From: JADJGC01 sp964617645
GTDB lineage: Bacteria; Zixibacteria; MSB-5A5; CAIYYT01
Length of the DNA stretch: 64,000 nucleotides
Direction of reading: 5' to 3'
Assembly (NCBI GenBank): GCA_964617645.1
Contig: CAZTYE010000003.1
Span: 1 to 64,000, forward strand
The notes under the pieces were generated by a model. That model was not told the origin of the DNA. It ran no database searches and saw nothing but the letters and a program-made list of their open reading frames with translations. The position numbers were made by a program, and so were the translations under genes. Positions 52,651-61,657 of this stretch are shown piece after piece. Within the stretch, counting starts at the first letter, position 1; each line of letters begins with the position of its first letter.

Positions 52651-53700
52651 ATGAAGCGGAATCATGCCGGCGTGATTGCGATTGTTTGCCGGGTATTGAT
52701 GGTCGCCTTCGTCGCCGCGCCGGCGCTGACCGCGCTTGATCTCGATACGGCTTATGTCATGGAGCTGCGGCGAGGAATTGCCTTCACGATGACCGAGAAG
52801 TTCGACTCGGCGCGCGCCGTCTTTCAGAGCATGGTTGATCGGGAGGCCAACGACTATGCAGCGCGCTTGTATCTGGCCGGCGTCGATCACGCGGAGATGC
52901 TGGACCGCGAAGACTACGCCGGGCGCGAGAAATTCAATCTCGATGCCGATAAGGCGATCGAGCTGGCTCAGGACGCGCTCGAACGCGGCGGCGATTCGGC
53001 GTGGGCTTACCTGACCATTGGCAATGCGCACGCCTATGTCGCTTCGCTGGAGGCCAAAGACGGATCGTGGTGGACGGCGATGCGCCGGGGTCTGAAGGCC
53101 AAAGGCGCATACCAAGACGCGTTGAAGCTCAAGCCCGATTTCTACGATGTCCTGCTCGGTTATGGAACCTATCATTACTGGAAATCGGCGCGCACGGAAT
53201 TTATCAATTGGTTGCCGTTTGTCGGCGACCGCAAGGATGACGGCATTCGCGAGTTGGAACTGGCGGCGGATTCGTCGCTGTTCTCGCGCGAATTGGCGCT
53301 GAACTCGCTGGTGTGGATATACATTCATCGCGGCGATGCCGATCTGGCGCGATTGGCGGCGCTGGAGTTGAAGCAGCGTTTTCCCGAAAGTCGACTGGTC
53401 ACCTGGGGCTTGGCGTTTTCGCACTATGCCGGCGGCCGTCTGCATGAAGCGTTGGAGTTCTTTGGCGAAATCGTAGTCCAGCTCGAGACCGACACGACGC
53501 AAAATTATTTCAACTTGATCGAATGCCGCTATCATCGCGCGGAGATCTTTGCCGCCGTCGGTGACACTGCCAGGGTCCGCGTCGAGTGCGAGCGGATCGT
53601 CGCTTATTCGGCGCCGGAATCGACGGTCAAACGTCAGGGCGACAAGATTCGCACGGCGCGGGACGTTCTTGCCGGCAAGCAGCGATTCAAGCGCAATTAG
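52651..53700 (+). CDS. Exported TPR-repeat protein
   Basis: A 349-residue protein with a signal peptide or N-terminal anchor (residues 8-29). TPR units include 'GIAFTMTEKFDSARAVFQSMVDREANDYAARLYLAG', 'AYQDALKLKPDFYDVLLGYGTYHY' and 'LSGRLHEALEFFGEIV'-like stretches. No catalytic motif. Its stop overlaps the end of the convergent O-antigen-ligase gene by 4 bases. A role in envelope or polysaccharide assembly would fit the neighbours, but is only a guess. The start has no clear ribosome binding site. Confidence 0.78.
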   Translation: MKRNHAGVIAIVCRVLMVAFVAAPALTALDLDTAYVMELRRGIAFTMTEKFDSARAVFQSMVDREANDYAARLYLAGVDHAEMLDREDYAGREKFNLDADKAIELAQDALERGGDSAWAYLTIGNAHAYVASLEAKDGSWWTAMRRGLKAKGAYQDALKLKPDFYDVLLGYGTYHYWKSARTEFINWLPFVGDRKDDGIRELELAADSSLFSRELALNSLVWIYIHRGDADLARLAALELKQRFPESRLVTWGLAFSHYAGGRLHEALEFFGEIVVQLETDTTQNYFNLIECRYHRAEIFAAVGDTARVRVECERIVAYSAPESTVKRQGDKIRTARDVLAGKQRFKRN

Positions 53701-55070
53701 GCTGCTGCGGTTTCGGCCGGCCGCGGATCGCCCAGATCGATGTCGCGGCGGTCGATGGCATGAACCATTCCCAGCGCAATCCAGAAGTAATTCGCGAATG
53801 AGCCGCTGCCGATCAGCGGCATGGTCTCGAAAAACGCGGTGAAGGTCGCGCCACCTACGAGGCAGATCATCCCAATCGCGAGCGCCCGCCGACCCGGCGA
53901 TCGAGCGGTTTTCAGCGAGCGGACGTTCTGCTTAAGCAGCGTCACGATCCACCAGAGCAGGATGAGCAGACCCGGCACGCCGAGCGTAACGGCAGCATGG
54001 ATGTAATGATTATGCGCGTGATAACGCGATTCGGTATGGCGGAAGACCATCGCCGCGGACGGATCGTCCCAGTAGACGCGGCCAACAACCTGCTCGACCG
54101 GAACTTCGTAGCCCTTGCCGAAAATCGGGTCGTTCATGATTGACTCAAGTCCGGCCTTCCAGATAACGGTGCGGTGCGTGGTTCCGCCCTGCAATCGCGC
54201 CAGCGTGTAGAAAACGCCGAAGAACGATGGCACCGCCAAGACGGTAACCACGGCGGCGATGAACAGCGCGCCTAACCACTTAAGCAAGAGATAGCGCTTT
54301 TCGAGAATGAGCAGCAGGATGACTTGCACGCCGAAAGCGCCGATCGAGCCGCGCGACCAGGAAAGGAGCACTGCGATTGCGACCAACAGCGCGGTGGCGG
54401 CAATCAAAGCGCGCTCCCAGCGCGTTTTCAAGATCGCACGCGCAACAATTACGACCGGGAAAGTGAGATTGAGGAAGACGCCCAAGCCATTGGCGTTGTC
54501 GAAGAATCCGCGCAAGCGAACATAGTGGCCCTGCGCCAGCGGCGCGAGGGCGATGATGCTCACGGCAAACGTGGTGACGGTAATTGCCAGGAGCAGCCAG
54601 CGCACGTGTGCACTTGTGGTGATCGATTCGCGCACGGCAAAATAGACTAAGAAGAACGTGAACAGGCGCGCCATTTCGGCCGCTGTCGACAACGGAACAG
54701 CCGCGAAAAGGAGGCAGATGCCGCTCCAGGTGAGCAACACCAGAAAGTACTTCTCGACATAGCCCAGCGTAAACGGCAGCCGGTCGGAGCGCAGCCAATG
54801 CTGCCAGAGGAAAATTACGAACAGCGCTCCCACGAACGCCCACTTGGCGGCGCGCATAATGCCGACCGGAATCGGGTCGACATTGGCAATATGCGACGTG
54901 AAGGTTAGAATCAGCGGAAACGCAATTGGTGACAAGAGCGAAGCCGCGATGCCGACGAGAAGCGGCGGCGCGAGTAGAAAAATCAGCGGGTTACCGGGAA
55001 TCGCCAGCCCGACGGCGCCGAGATTCAGCGCGGCCAGCGGCAGCAGGCTGCGGCGCTCAGGCTTGTTCAT
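53697..55070 (-). CDS. O-antigen ligase/Wzy-type polymerase-like membrane protein
   Basis: A 457-residue protein with about 12 TM helices and a long extracytoplasmic loop holding the Wzy_C motif region 'YHAHNHYIHAAVTLGVPGLLILLWW', the hallmark of the O-antigen ligase/polymerase family. It joins or elongates polysaccharide repeats at the periplasmic face. WaaL and Wzy cannot be separated. It begins 9 bases after the Wzz-like gene, which supports a polysaccharide-chain assembly unit. No glycosyltransferase or flippase is in the window. Confidence 0.85.
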   Translation of the reverse strand: MNKPERRSLLPLAALNLGAVGLAIPGNPLIFLLAPPLLVGIAASLLSPIAFPLILTFTSHIANVDPIPVGIMRAAKWAFVGALFVIFLWQHWLRSDRLPFTLGYVEKYFLVLLTWSGICLLFAAVPLSTAAEMARLFTFFLVYFAVRESITTSAHVRWLLLAITVTTFAVSIIALAPLAQGHYVRLRGFFDNANGLGVFLNLTFPVVIVARAILKTRWERALIAATALLVAIAVLLSWSRGSIGAFGVQVILLLILEKRYLLLKWLGALFIAAVVTVLAVPSFFGVFYTLARLQGGTTHRTVIWKAGLESIMNDPIFGKGYEVPVEQVVGRVYWDDPSAAMVFRHTESRYHAHNHYIHAAVTLGVPGLLILLWWIVTLLKQNVRSLKTARSPGRRALAIGMICLVGGATFTAFFETMPLIGSGSFANYFWIALGMVHAIDRRDIDLGDPRPAETAAA

Positions 55071-55079
55071 AGAGAAGTC

Positions 55080-56264
55080 TTAGCCCAGCGGCCGGCGCCT
55101 GAGTTCATGCCAGAGTTGACGGGCGCGTTCGTAGTTCTTGGCGCCCGGCGATTCGGGAGTGAGGACGCGGTCCTTGAACAGCACATAGCTGAACGACGCG
55201 ACAAATCCAAGAAACATCGCGCCCAGCGCAATCAGTTTTTTGCGCGGTTTGATCGGGTCTTCCGGTGGCCGCGCGATGTCGAGCTTCATCAAGGTTGGCG
55301 TGTCGCGCTGTTCTTGTAGTCGCGCCATCTCGAGCTGTTGCGACAGCAGCTCGAAAGTCATTTCGAGGATTTTCACGTCGCGCTTAAGAACCGCGTACTT
55401 CAGCACCAAGCCGGGCACTTGCGTCAACGGTATGTCGAGCGCGGAGAGAATCGAATCACCGGGCGTCGCGGCGCCTTCTTCGATTTCGCGCAAGCGGCGG
55501 CGGCTTTCGCGGATGACGATCTCGCGGCTGGTGAGTTCCGGATTGCCGGGCAACAGCGTTTGGCGCAGAATGCCCAACTCAAGCTCGGCGGCGTTGAGGT
55601 TGGCTTTTTCTTTGGCCAGATTGGTGATCAGCGCCTCGGATTGAATTTCGAGCGATATGGCGCGATGTTGCTCTTGAAATTCGCGCAGCACATTCGACAC
55701 CGAATCGAATTGACGGCTGGTTTCGTCGCGGCGGCGTTCGAGAAAGGCGCTGAATTCGCGGCCCTTGCTGTTTTCGAGGCGGCGATTGAGATCATCGAGA
55801 CGCCGCACCGCCAAATTGGCGATGTTGGCCGCCAACTCGCGCGTTTTGGCGTCGGCTTCGACAACGATAATGCCGTCGGGGTCGACTTTGACATACAGGT
55901 CATCCTTGAGATTGGCGACCGCGTTCCATTTGTCTTCGGAGTCGTAAACCTCGATCAGATTCAACGAGTCGACGACTTCGCTCAGGATCGTCTCCGATTC
56001 GAGCATGCTGGCATACAGGTCGGACGGCGTGGCCATCAACGGCAGCGCGAAATTCGTGACCGCCATGGCGATGTGCCCGGAAGTCAGCCCCATCAGGCCC
56101 GAAAGCGGCGATTCGCTTTCCGGCGGCAGAATTGTGGCTTTCGCGCGATAGGTGCACGGCAACAGGAACGCAATCGCGACGGCAATCACCGTGACGATCA
56201 GGGTGTTAACGATGACGAGCCGGCGATGCTTGATCAGAATTTCAAGCGCATTCAGAATCCACAC
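55080..56264 (-). CDS. Polysaccharide chain-length determinant (Wzz-like)
   Basis: A 394-residue protein with an N-terminal TM (about 15-35), a long coiled-coil periplasmic region (about 150-310, for example 'FLERRRDETSRQFDSVSNVLREFQEQH'), the proline-rich 'ARPPEDPIKPRKK' and a C-terminal TM ('LIALGAMFLGFVASFSYVLF'). This is the Wzz/PCP layout that sets the length of O-antigen or exopolysaccharide chains. It reads from a GTG with AAAGGAT upstream. It follows the exported barrel-like genes on the same strand and precedes the ligase gene. Confidence 0.9.
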   Translation of the reverse strand: MWILNALEILIKHRRLVIVNTLIVTVIAVAIAFLLPCTYRAKATILPPESESPLSGLMGLTSGHIAMAVTNFALPLMATPSDLYASMLESETILSEVVDSLNLIEVYDSEDKWNAVANLKDDLYVKVDPDGIIVVEADAKTRELAANIANLAVRRLDDLNRRLENSKGREFSAFLERRRDETSRQFDSVSNVLREFQEQHRAISLEIQSEALITNLAKEKANLNAAELELGILRQTLLPGNPELTSREIVIRESRRRLREIEEGAATPGDSILSALDIPLTQVPGLVLKYAVLKRDVKILEMTFELLSQQLEMARLQEQRDTPTLMKLDIARPPEDPIKPRKKLIALGAMFLGFVASFSYVLFKDRVLTPESPGAKNYERARQLWHELRRRPLG

Positions 56265-56436
56265 GCGGATATCCTTTCCGAACGGTCGATACGATAGCCA
56301 GCGTGGCGGGGCAAGTCAACATCAATCGGGTCGCGGGTGGCGGATGCGCGCGCATTCACGGAGCGCGGTGGTGCCGAAATGCGAACTGCGCTGTTTCGAT
56401 CATGAGTCAGTGAAAACGCGGCTCGGAATCGTCGCC

Positions 56437-58293
56437 TCATGGAATAACGGCGGTTAAGCTAATATCGAGACGCCAGTCGTCGGTATCAACGCCGGAATCG
56501 AGACCTGAACCAAAGTCCCAGTATTCGCTCTGAAGTCGCGACTGCAGACGCAGCCAGTCGATTGGCTGCCAAGCCGTCAAAACGCCGATGGAGGTCAAAG
56601 CTTCACGTCTGTAAATCGCCCCCGACGTCGCGTCCTCGTATTCCCGATAGATCGCGGAGAACGCTGCTTCAAATCCCGCCGTGACTCCGCGCGCCGCGGA
56701 GATTTCGGCCAGCCAATTGTCATCAAGATTGCCGAGATTGAAGGCGAAAAGCCCGCCATCCATTGATCGTTCCTCATACGCGAAGGCCGGCGGAATGAAC
56801 CGAAGCTGAACGCGATAGTCGTTCGGCCGAAGCAGCGGGCCTAAGATGTAGTCGACCGGTTGAACTTCCGCCCAACTAATCTCCTTTCGCTGCAACGGAT
56901 CGTAATAAACATTGCTCACTTCGAAACGAAGTTCGAGTTCATGTCTTTGTTGTTCCCAGTTGGTTGGCAACATCCGTTCGTCATAGATCATGAATCGACT
57001 GCTGCCGATCCGCGCGGATAGTCGCACGCGCGGCCGGAAGTAGTAAGTGGTCATCAGGCTAAATTGAGATTCATTTCGCTCTCTCGCGTAGCTTCGATTC
57101 GGTGGCGGGTATGGTCGGCTGCTGGTGTAAGTAACACGCGTATTTGCGCGATCGGCGACCACCGCAAAATCAAAACGCCAGTGCATGGTCCCGGCGCGCA
57201 GCGGCTGCGAATAGTAACCTGAGAAATTGTCGAGAAGAAACCGGGGCGAATACTCGGTCACCCGCGTCAGCCAATCGGCATGCAGACGCAACGCATAGGA
57301 ATTCGCAGAGTTTCGGTATTCGGAGCGGTCATCGTAAATCAGCTCGCGGCTTGTGGCGTCGATTTCTGAGCTGCTCGACAACAAAGTGGATTTCGTGTAA
57401 CTGTATCCGGGTTCGACATAAATCCAGGCACGACTGCCGGCGATATAGGTCAGCCCGGGGCGCACAGCAAACATCGGTTGGCTTTGCTTGGCCGTATTTG
57501 TCTGAATCGAATGCAGCTTTGTCGGCGATAGCGGATCGAAATCGGCGATTTGATAGCGACCGACGGCATCCGTGCGTGAACGAACGTACTCGATCGTGAC
57601 TTGTCCTTCCACTCTGGAGCTTAAGCCGGCGAGCCATTCCAGAGCGCCGGCGTGACTGCGCCAGTCGTTTGTTTGCGTTAAGCCAGGACCTTGTGTGGTG
57701 TCGGGAAGAGACAAGTCTGAATTAATTTCGCTCTTTCTGCCCTCCGCCCGGTGAAAGACGCGAATAACGTGATCGCCGACTCCAAGTCGCGGCCCGCCGA
57801 GCAGGACGACCATCGACCGCTCCGGCGCGACCTCGACCGAATCGGTCGACCACCAGAACGCGTTATGATCAATGACCCAATTGGATTCCCGAATGAGGTC
57901 GCTGGCGTCATAAAACTCACCCGGAAGAAAATGAACGCGACGCGGTTCCCTCCGCTCGTCGCGGTCATAAGCCAGAGATCTCACGGTGTAACGCGAGCGC
58001 GACGAAATCTGCAGCGCGCCGGACAACTCCGACGGCCAATCAACATTGTCGCTTTCGGCGCCGGGACGAAAACTCAAACCCTGCAAAGAACGAACCTGCC
58101 AACTCCGGTGTTGGGTGAAACCGCCACTCAGTGTCCAGGCCGCTGTTTGATTTTTGGAATCGCTGTATGCCAGCGCGCCGGCCGTGTTCCCTGCCAGATA
58201 ACTGTACCACAACTCGAGTGGAACGGATTGCCCGAAAGCGGTGGTAGCCATAAAGATCGCCGCGATCACTGCTATCAATATCGAACTGCGCAT
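56437..58293 (-). CDS. Exported beta-rich protein, probable outer-membrane barrel (paralogue 2)
   Basis: A 618-residue protein with a signal peptide ('IAVIAAIFMATTAFGQS') and GGGAGGA before ATG 58293. The mature part starts 'VPLELWYSYLAGNT' and is dominated by alternating hydrophobic/aromatic beta-strands ('WRFDFAVVADRANTRVTYTSSRPY', 'RLSARIGSSRFMIYD', 'YRVQLRFIPPAFAY'). It ends 'WRLDISLTAVIP', as barrel proteins often do with a near-terminal aromatic/hydrophobic strand. It has no recognised family here. Its paralogue lies directly upstream and Wzz/ligase genes follow on the same strand. Confidence 0.7.
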   Translation of the reverse strand: MRSSILIAVIAAIFMATTAFGQSVPLELWYSYLAGNTAGALAYSDSKNQTAAWTLSGGFTQHRSWQVRSLQGLSFRPGAESDNVDWPSELSGALQISSRSRYTVRSLAYDRDERREPRRVHFLPGEFYDASDLIRESNWVIDHNAFWWSTDSVEVAPERSMVVLLGGPRLGVGDHVIRVFHRAEGRKSEINSDLSLPDTTQGPGLTQTNDWRSHAGALEWLAGLSSRVEGQVTIEYVRSRTDAVGRYQIADFDPLSPTKLHSIQTNTAKQSQPMFAVRPGLTYIAGSRAWIYVEPGYSYTKSTLLSSSSEIDATSRELIYDDRSEYRNSANSYALRLHADWLTRVTEYSPRFLLDNFSGYYSQPLRAGTMHWRFDFAVVADRANTRVTYTSSRPYPPPNRSYARERNESQFSLMTTYYFRPRVRLSARIGSSRFMIYDERMLPTNWEQQRHELELRFEVSNVYYDPLQRKEISWAEVQPVDYILGPLLRPNDYRVQLRFIPPAFAYEERSMDGGLFAFNLGNLDDNWLAEISAARGVTAGFEAAFSAIYREYEDATSGAIYRREALTSIGVLTAWQPIDWLRLQSRLQSEYWDFGSGLDSGVDTDDWRLDISLTAVIP

Positions 58294-58337
58294 CAGATCC
58301 TCCCGAGATCGAAGCGTCGATTGCTAAACTCTTGCCG

Positions 58338-60164
58338 TTATTTCGACTTGTCTTCGTCCTTCTTCTTCTCCCCGTCGGGGATCAGGATGTCGACGGCAGC
58401 AGAGAGGTGCCAGGTGTTCCAATCGTCCACATCATTGAGACGTTCGCCGTCCCATCCAACTTCCTGTTCGGAACTCGTCTGGTAAATCACCGTCAATCGG
58501 ACAGAATTCAGAGGTTGCCACTTGGCACCGATGTTGTTGCTCCACCGACGGTTCTCCCAATGGAAAGCGGATTTAGTGCCGCCGCTGGCGCGATAACGAT
58601 AGATTGACAATTCTGCCTGCAGTCCGCGGGCAACTCCGACAGCTGCCTTTGCTCTGTACTGCCATGCACGATCAGATTCGCCTTTGAAAAATTCATAGAG
58701 TTTGTCTCTGGCGTTGGTCTCGACGTAGAAGTAAGTTGGCGCAACGACTTCCATCCGCAATCGGTAATCGCCGCGGCGCAGCAGCGGACCGAGGACGTAA
58801 TCGATCGGCTTGATTTCGGACCAACTGATATCGCGCCGCTTGTCGGGCTGCCAGATGATGTTGTTCAGCTCCCAAGAAAAAACTGCACTCATGTCTTGGC
58901 GATGCCGATACGATTGGGTGGCCAAACCAGTGGACAGCTCGCGGTTCATATGTAGTGTCATCTCAAACTGGCTGTAAGGTGGGTTGTAATAGCGCGAGGT
59001 AAGTCGGACTTCGAGCTGACGTCGCTCCCCGACCCTCATGGTCACGCACGAGTTGCTTTCGTCCGACACCAATGGACAGAACCGCTGCCAGGCATTGAGC
59101 TTGGCCCACTTTGAATGTAGGTCGATGAAGAAGGTACCAGACGGTAGCGGTTGTCCATAATAGCCATTGAAATTGTCCAACAGAAAACGCGCTTTCAGGT
59201 CCGGTATTCTTGAGATCCACTGCAATGAAGACTCTACCAAATAGTTGTTTGCCACATATGTATCTTGATTGCCGTTCCGACGTTGTCTGCGGTAGTTGGC
59301 GGATATCGACAGCCACAGTTGCTTCAGTGGCAGGTAAGTCAATCTTGGCGCAAAGAGCCACTCTCTGGTTCGACTGCGAGCTGTGGATTGGCAACGGAAT
59401 GAATCTAAAAACACGCCGATAGTATCGAATCTACGTCCATTGCTAAAACTGAATTGAGGGTTGCTGTGGCGAAAGTGCTCAAGCGATAAGCCGACCTGCA
59501 ATCGCTGATGCGCTCCTATAGAGAATTCAGCGCTTATCGAATCCAGGTTTTTCGAGTTAATACTGATATAATGCGATTCTCCCCTTGCCCCCGGCATCAC
59601 GATGGCGCTCTGACTTTCAGACTCAGAGGATTCCTGCCTCAGTGAAAGGGCGACAGTTCCAGTGATTTGCCCTGACTTCAACCAAGGTCCCTCGAGATAC
59701 TGATAGAGTGCGCTTTGCGTATCCAGAGAAACCGAATCGGACGACCAAATCGTTACTGCTTGTCGGAGCGACCAAGTGTCTCTCCGGCCTTTGTGAAAGA
59801 CCTTCTCATCACCCTGTAAGTAATCAGCCCACCGATACGCGTACTCGTGTAGTCGATAGCGAATTCGCCGCCCCAACTGAACTGCTCCCGTTAGCGGGCC
59901 ATGCCGATACAGTTTTTTGCCGTTTCGCTCGGGAAAATAGAGATACGCCGACGGAATGTACCACTCATAGAGCCGTCGTGGCCCGCCGCCAAAACTGATG
60001 TCATATCGCGCGAGCTCGTCCTTCGCTTCGGTCAGCGCTACCGACGCGCGCGAGCCGCCGGGAATGTAGCCGTACCAAAGCTCCAGCGGCAGCGATTCAC
60101 CCATTAGCGATGAACAGAGATAGAAAATCAGCCCAAGAACGACCCTTTGTCCGAAGACCCGCAC
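58338..60164 (-). CDS. Exported beta-rich protein, probable outer-membrane barrel (paralogue 1)
   Basis: From GTG 60164 (GGGAGGA four bases upstream) the protein has 608 residues, with a signal peptide 'VVLGLIFYLCSSLMGES'. The mature start 'LPLELWYGYIPGGSRASVAL' is the same pattern as in paralogue 2. Segments such as 'RRDISWSEIKPIDYVLGPLLRRGDYRLRMEVVAP' are near-matches to the neighbour ('KEISWAEVQPVDYILGPLLRPNDYRVQLRFIPP'). It is the first gene of a minus-strand unit with paralogue 2, Wzz-like and ligase-like genes. Barrel character is inferred from strand pattern; no known family was recognised. Confidence 0.7.
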   Translation of the reverse strand: MRVFGQRVVLGLIFYLCSSLMGESLPLELWYGYIPGGSRASVALTEAKDELARYDISFGGGPRRLYEWYIPSAYLYFPERNGKKLYRHGPLTGAVQLGRRIRYRLHEYAYRWADYLQGDEKVFHKGRRDTWSLRQAVTIWSSDSVSLDTQSALYQYLEGPWLKSGQITGTVALSLRQESSESESQSAIVMPGARGESHYISINSKNLDSISAEFSIGAHQRLQVGLSLEHFRHSNPQFSFSNGRRFDTIGVFLDSFRCQSTARSRTREWLFAPRLTYLPLKQLWLSISANYRRQRRNGNQDTYVANNYLVESSLQWISRIPDLKARFLLDNFNGYYGQPLPSGTFFIDLHSKWAKLNAWQRFCPLVSDESNSCVTMRVGERRQLEVRLTSRYYNPPYSQFEMTLHMNRELSTGLATQSYRHRQDMSAVFSWELNNIIWQPDKRRDISWSEIKPIDYVLGPLLRRGDYRLRMEVVAPTYFYVETNARDKLYEFFKGESDRAWQYRAKAAVGVARGLQAELSIYRYRASGGTKSAFHWENRRWSNNIGAKWQPLNSVRLTVIYQTSSEQEVGWDGERLNDVDDWNTWHLSAAVDILIPDGEKKKDEDKSK

Positions 60165-60221
60165 GATGTCCTCCCCCAGTCGCAAGGCGCGACCGACCAA
60201 GCAGAGACGATAAGCAATAAT

Positions 60222-61334
60222 CTACACGATCTTGCCGCCGCCGAGGACGATGTCGCCGGAATAGAACACGCAGGATTGCCCCGGCGTGACGGCGCGCTGC
60301 TCTTCGTGAAGCATAATCTCCACGTTGCCGTTTGTCAAGAGATTGACGCGGCCGCTCACCGGTTTGTGCAAATAGCGGATCTTGATCTGGGCCGCAAAGG
60401 AGCTTTGCGGGTTGTGGGCATCATGCGGATCGAACGCCACCCAATTGACTTCGGTGACCGTGAACTTCGCGGTCAGCAGGTCATGATCATCGCCGATCAC
60501 GATTTCGTTCTGCTCCGGATCGATGGCAGTAACATACTTCTTCTCGGTCGTATCGATCCGGATGCGTTTGCGCTGGCCGATCGTGTAGCGGAAATAGCCG
60601 TCGTGCGTGCCGACGGCGTTACCCTGCTGGTCGCGGATCACGCCCGGTTTGGCCAGTTCGGGATGCTTCTTCTCGACCAAGCGTGCATAGTTGTTGTCGG
60701 GAACAAAACAGATTTCGCGCGATTCTTCGCGTTCGGCGTTGATCAATCCATACTCGCGGCCCAGTTCACGCACCTGCGTCTTATGCAACTCACCCAACGG
60801 AAACAACGTTCGCGCCAGCGATTCCTGTTTGAGTCCCCACAGGAAATACGACTGGTCGCGAGTCGGATCGACGCCCTTGCGGATCCGGTAGCGGCCGGTC
60901 GTTTCATCGCGGTCGATGCGGGCGTAGTGGCCGGTGGCGAGAAAATCGCAGCCGAGCTGCTTGGTCTTGGCTTCGAGGATTTCCCATTTGATTTTGTAAT
61001 TGCAGACCACGCATGGATTCGGCGTGCGGCCTTTGACATACTCGCCGACGAAATCGTTGATGACCGTATCGTGAAAGTCCTCGTGCATGTTCAGGACGTA
61101 GTGCGGGATATCGTACTTGAAGCACACCGAGCGCGCATCCTCGAACATCTCGAGCGAACAACAGCGCCGCGAAAGCTGCTTGTCTTCGCCGCCGATTTCG
61201 GCGAAATCCCAGAGCTTCATCGTCAAGCCGATGACATCATAGCCCTGTTTCTTGAGCATCACCGCCGCGACGGAGCTGTCGATTCCGCCAGACATGGCGA
61301 CGGCAACGAGGGGTGTTTTCTTCGAATCAGTCAT
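60222..61334 (-). CDS. mnmA: tRNA-specific 2-thiouridylase MnmA
   Basis: A 370-residue PP-loop enzyme: 'AMSGGIDSSVAA' (ATP-binding) near 14-25, the catalytic-cysteine region 'NPCVVCNYKIKWE' near 106-118, 'QSYFLWGL' and the second cysteine in 'SREICFVPD' near 205-213. MnmA makes s2U34 in tRNA for Glu, Gln and Lys using sulfur relayed from the cysteine desulfurase IscS. The iscS gene lies upstream on the same strand, in agreement. Length is normal. The 320-base gap to iscS holds duplicated sequence. Confidence 0.96.
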   Translation of the reverse strand: MTDSKKTPLVAVAMSGGIDSSVAAVMLKKQGYDVIGLTMKLWDFAEIGGEDKQLSRRCCSLEMFEDARSVCFKYDIPHYVLNMHEDFHDTVINDFVGEYVKGRTPNPCVVCNYKIKWEILEAKTKQLGCDFLATGHYARIDRDETTGRYRIRKGVDPTRDQSYFLWGLKQESLARTLFPLGELHKTQVRELGREYGLINAEREESREICFVPDNNYARLVEKKHPELAKPGVIRDQQGNAVGTHDGYFRYTIGQRKRIRIDTTEKKYVTAIDPEQNEIVIGDDHDLLTAKFTVTEVNWVAFDPHDAHNPQSSFAAQIKIRYLHKPVSGRVNLLTNGNVEIMLHEEQRAVTPGQSCVFYSGDIVLGGGKIV

Positions 61335-61372
61335 GTTTAGTCAGCGCGAATCGGTTCGTACATTAAACTTTG

Positions 61373-61441
61373 GGCAGGGCACGCCCTGCCCCTACGCGAC
61401 CGATGTCCCACCGCTTACTTCGGCGACATTTTGCGCAGTCT
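61373..61441. repeat. Partial duplicate of the 3' end of iscS with its flank
   Basis: On the minus strand this reads 'LRKMSPK' then stop, in the same order as the real iscS tail 'LRKMSPAYAPK' but without AYAP, and is followed by the same 3' flank (GGTGGGACATCGGTCGCGTA). The true tail and flank lie at about 61612-61695. The second arrangement is thus a shortened tandem copy of the gene end. Confidence 0.75.
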
Positions 61442-61442
61442 T

Positions 61443-61471
61443 GTAGGTCGGGAGCCCGGCGCTCCCGACAT
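61443..61471. repeat. GGGAGC-type palindromic repeat, copy 5
   Basis: Arms GTCGGGAGC and GCTCCCGAC with a 'CCGGC'-like loop, next to a GGGCGCAT/ATGCGCCC palindrome at 61473-61493 that also occurs at 30292-30314. Confidence 0.7.
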
Positions 61472-61657
61472 CGGGCGCATTACGATGCGCCCCTACGCGA
61501 TTCCTGCTGCGCGGGCATTGCATCGTGTACACGCTCGTCGTTCAATTGCCCCTGGTATCGCGCAGCGAAGTTGCAAGACGGGGGTTGTCGTCGATTGACG
61601 CCAGAGACTTGGGCAGGCAGGGCACGCCCTTCCCCTACGCGACCGATGTCCCACCGC

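Larger units (their letters stand above)
61335..61657. other. Intergenic region with palindromes and a partial copy of the iscS tail
   Basis: No gene is seen. The bases at 61373-61441 repeat the flank and C-terminal codons of iscS (see next entries), and a GGGAGC-type palindrome (61443-61471), a GGGCGCAT palindrome (61473-61493) and a GGGCAGGGC/GCCCTGCCC palindrome (61373-61393) are packed into this gap. Confidence 0.65.

Noticed and set aside
60147..61340. A 397-codon open frame on the plus strand opposite mnmA
   Set aside because: It is fully antisense to a well-supported gene and has the composition expected for the mirror frame of GC-rich coding DNA; no homology to a known family is seen.
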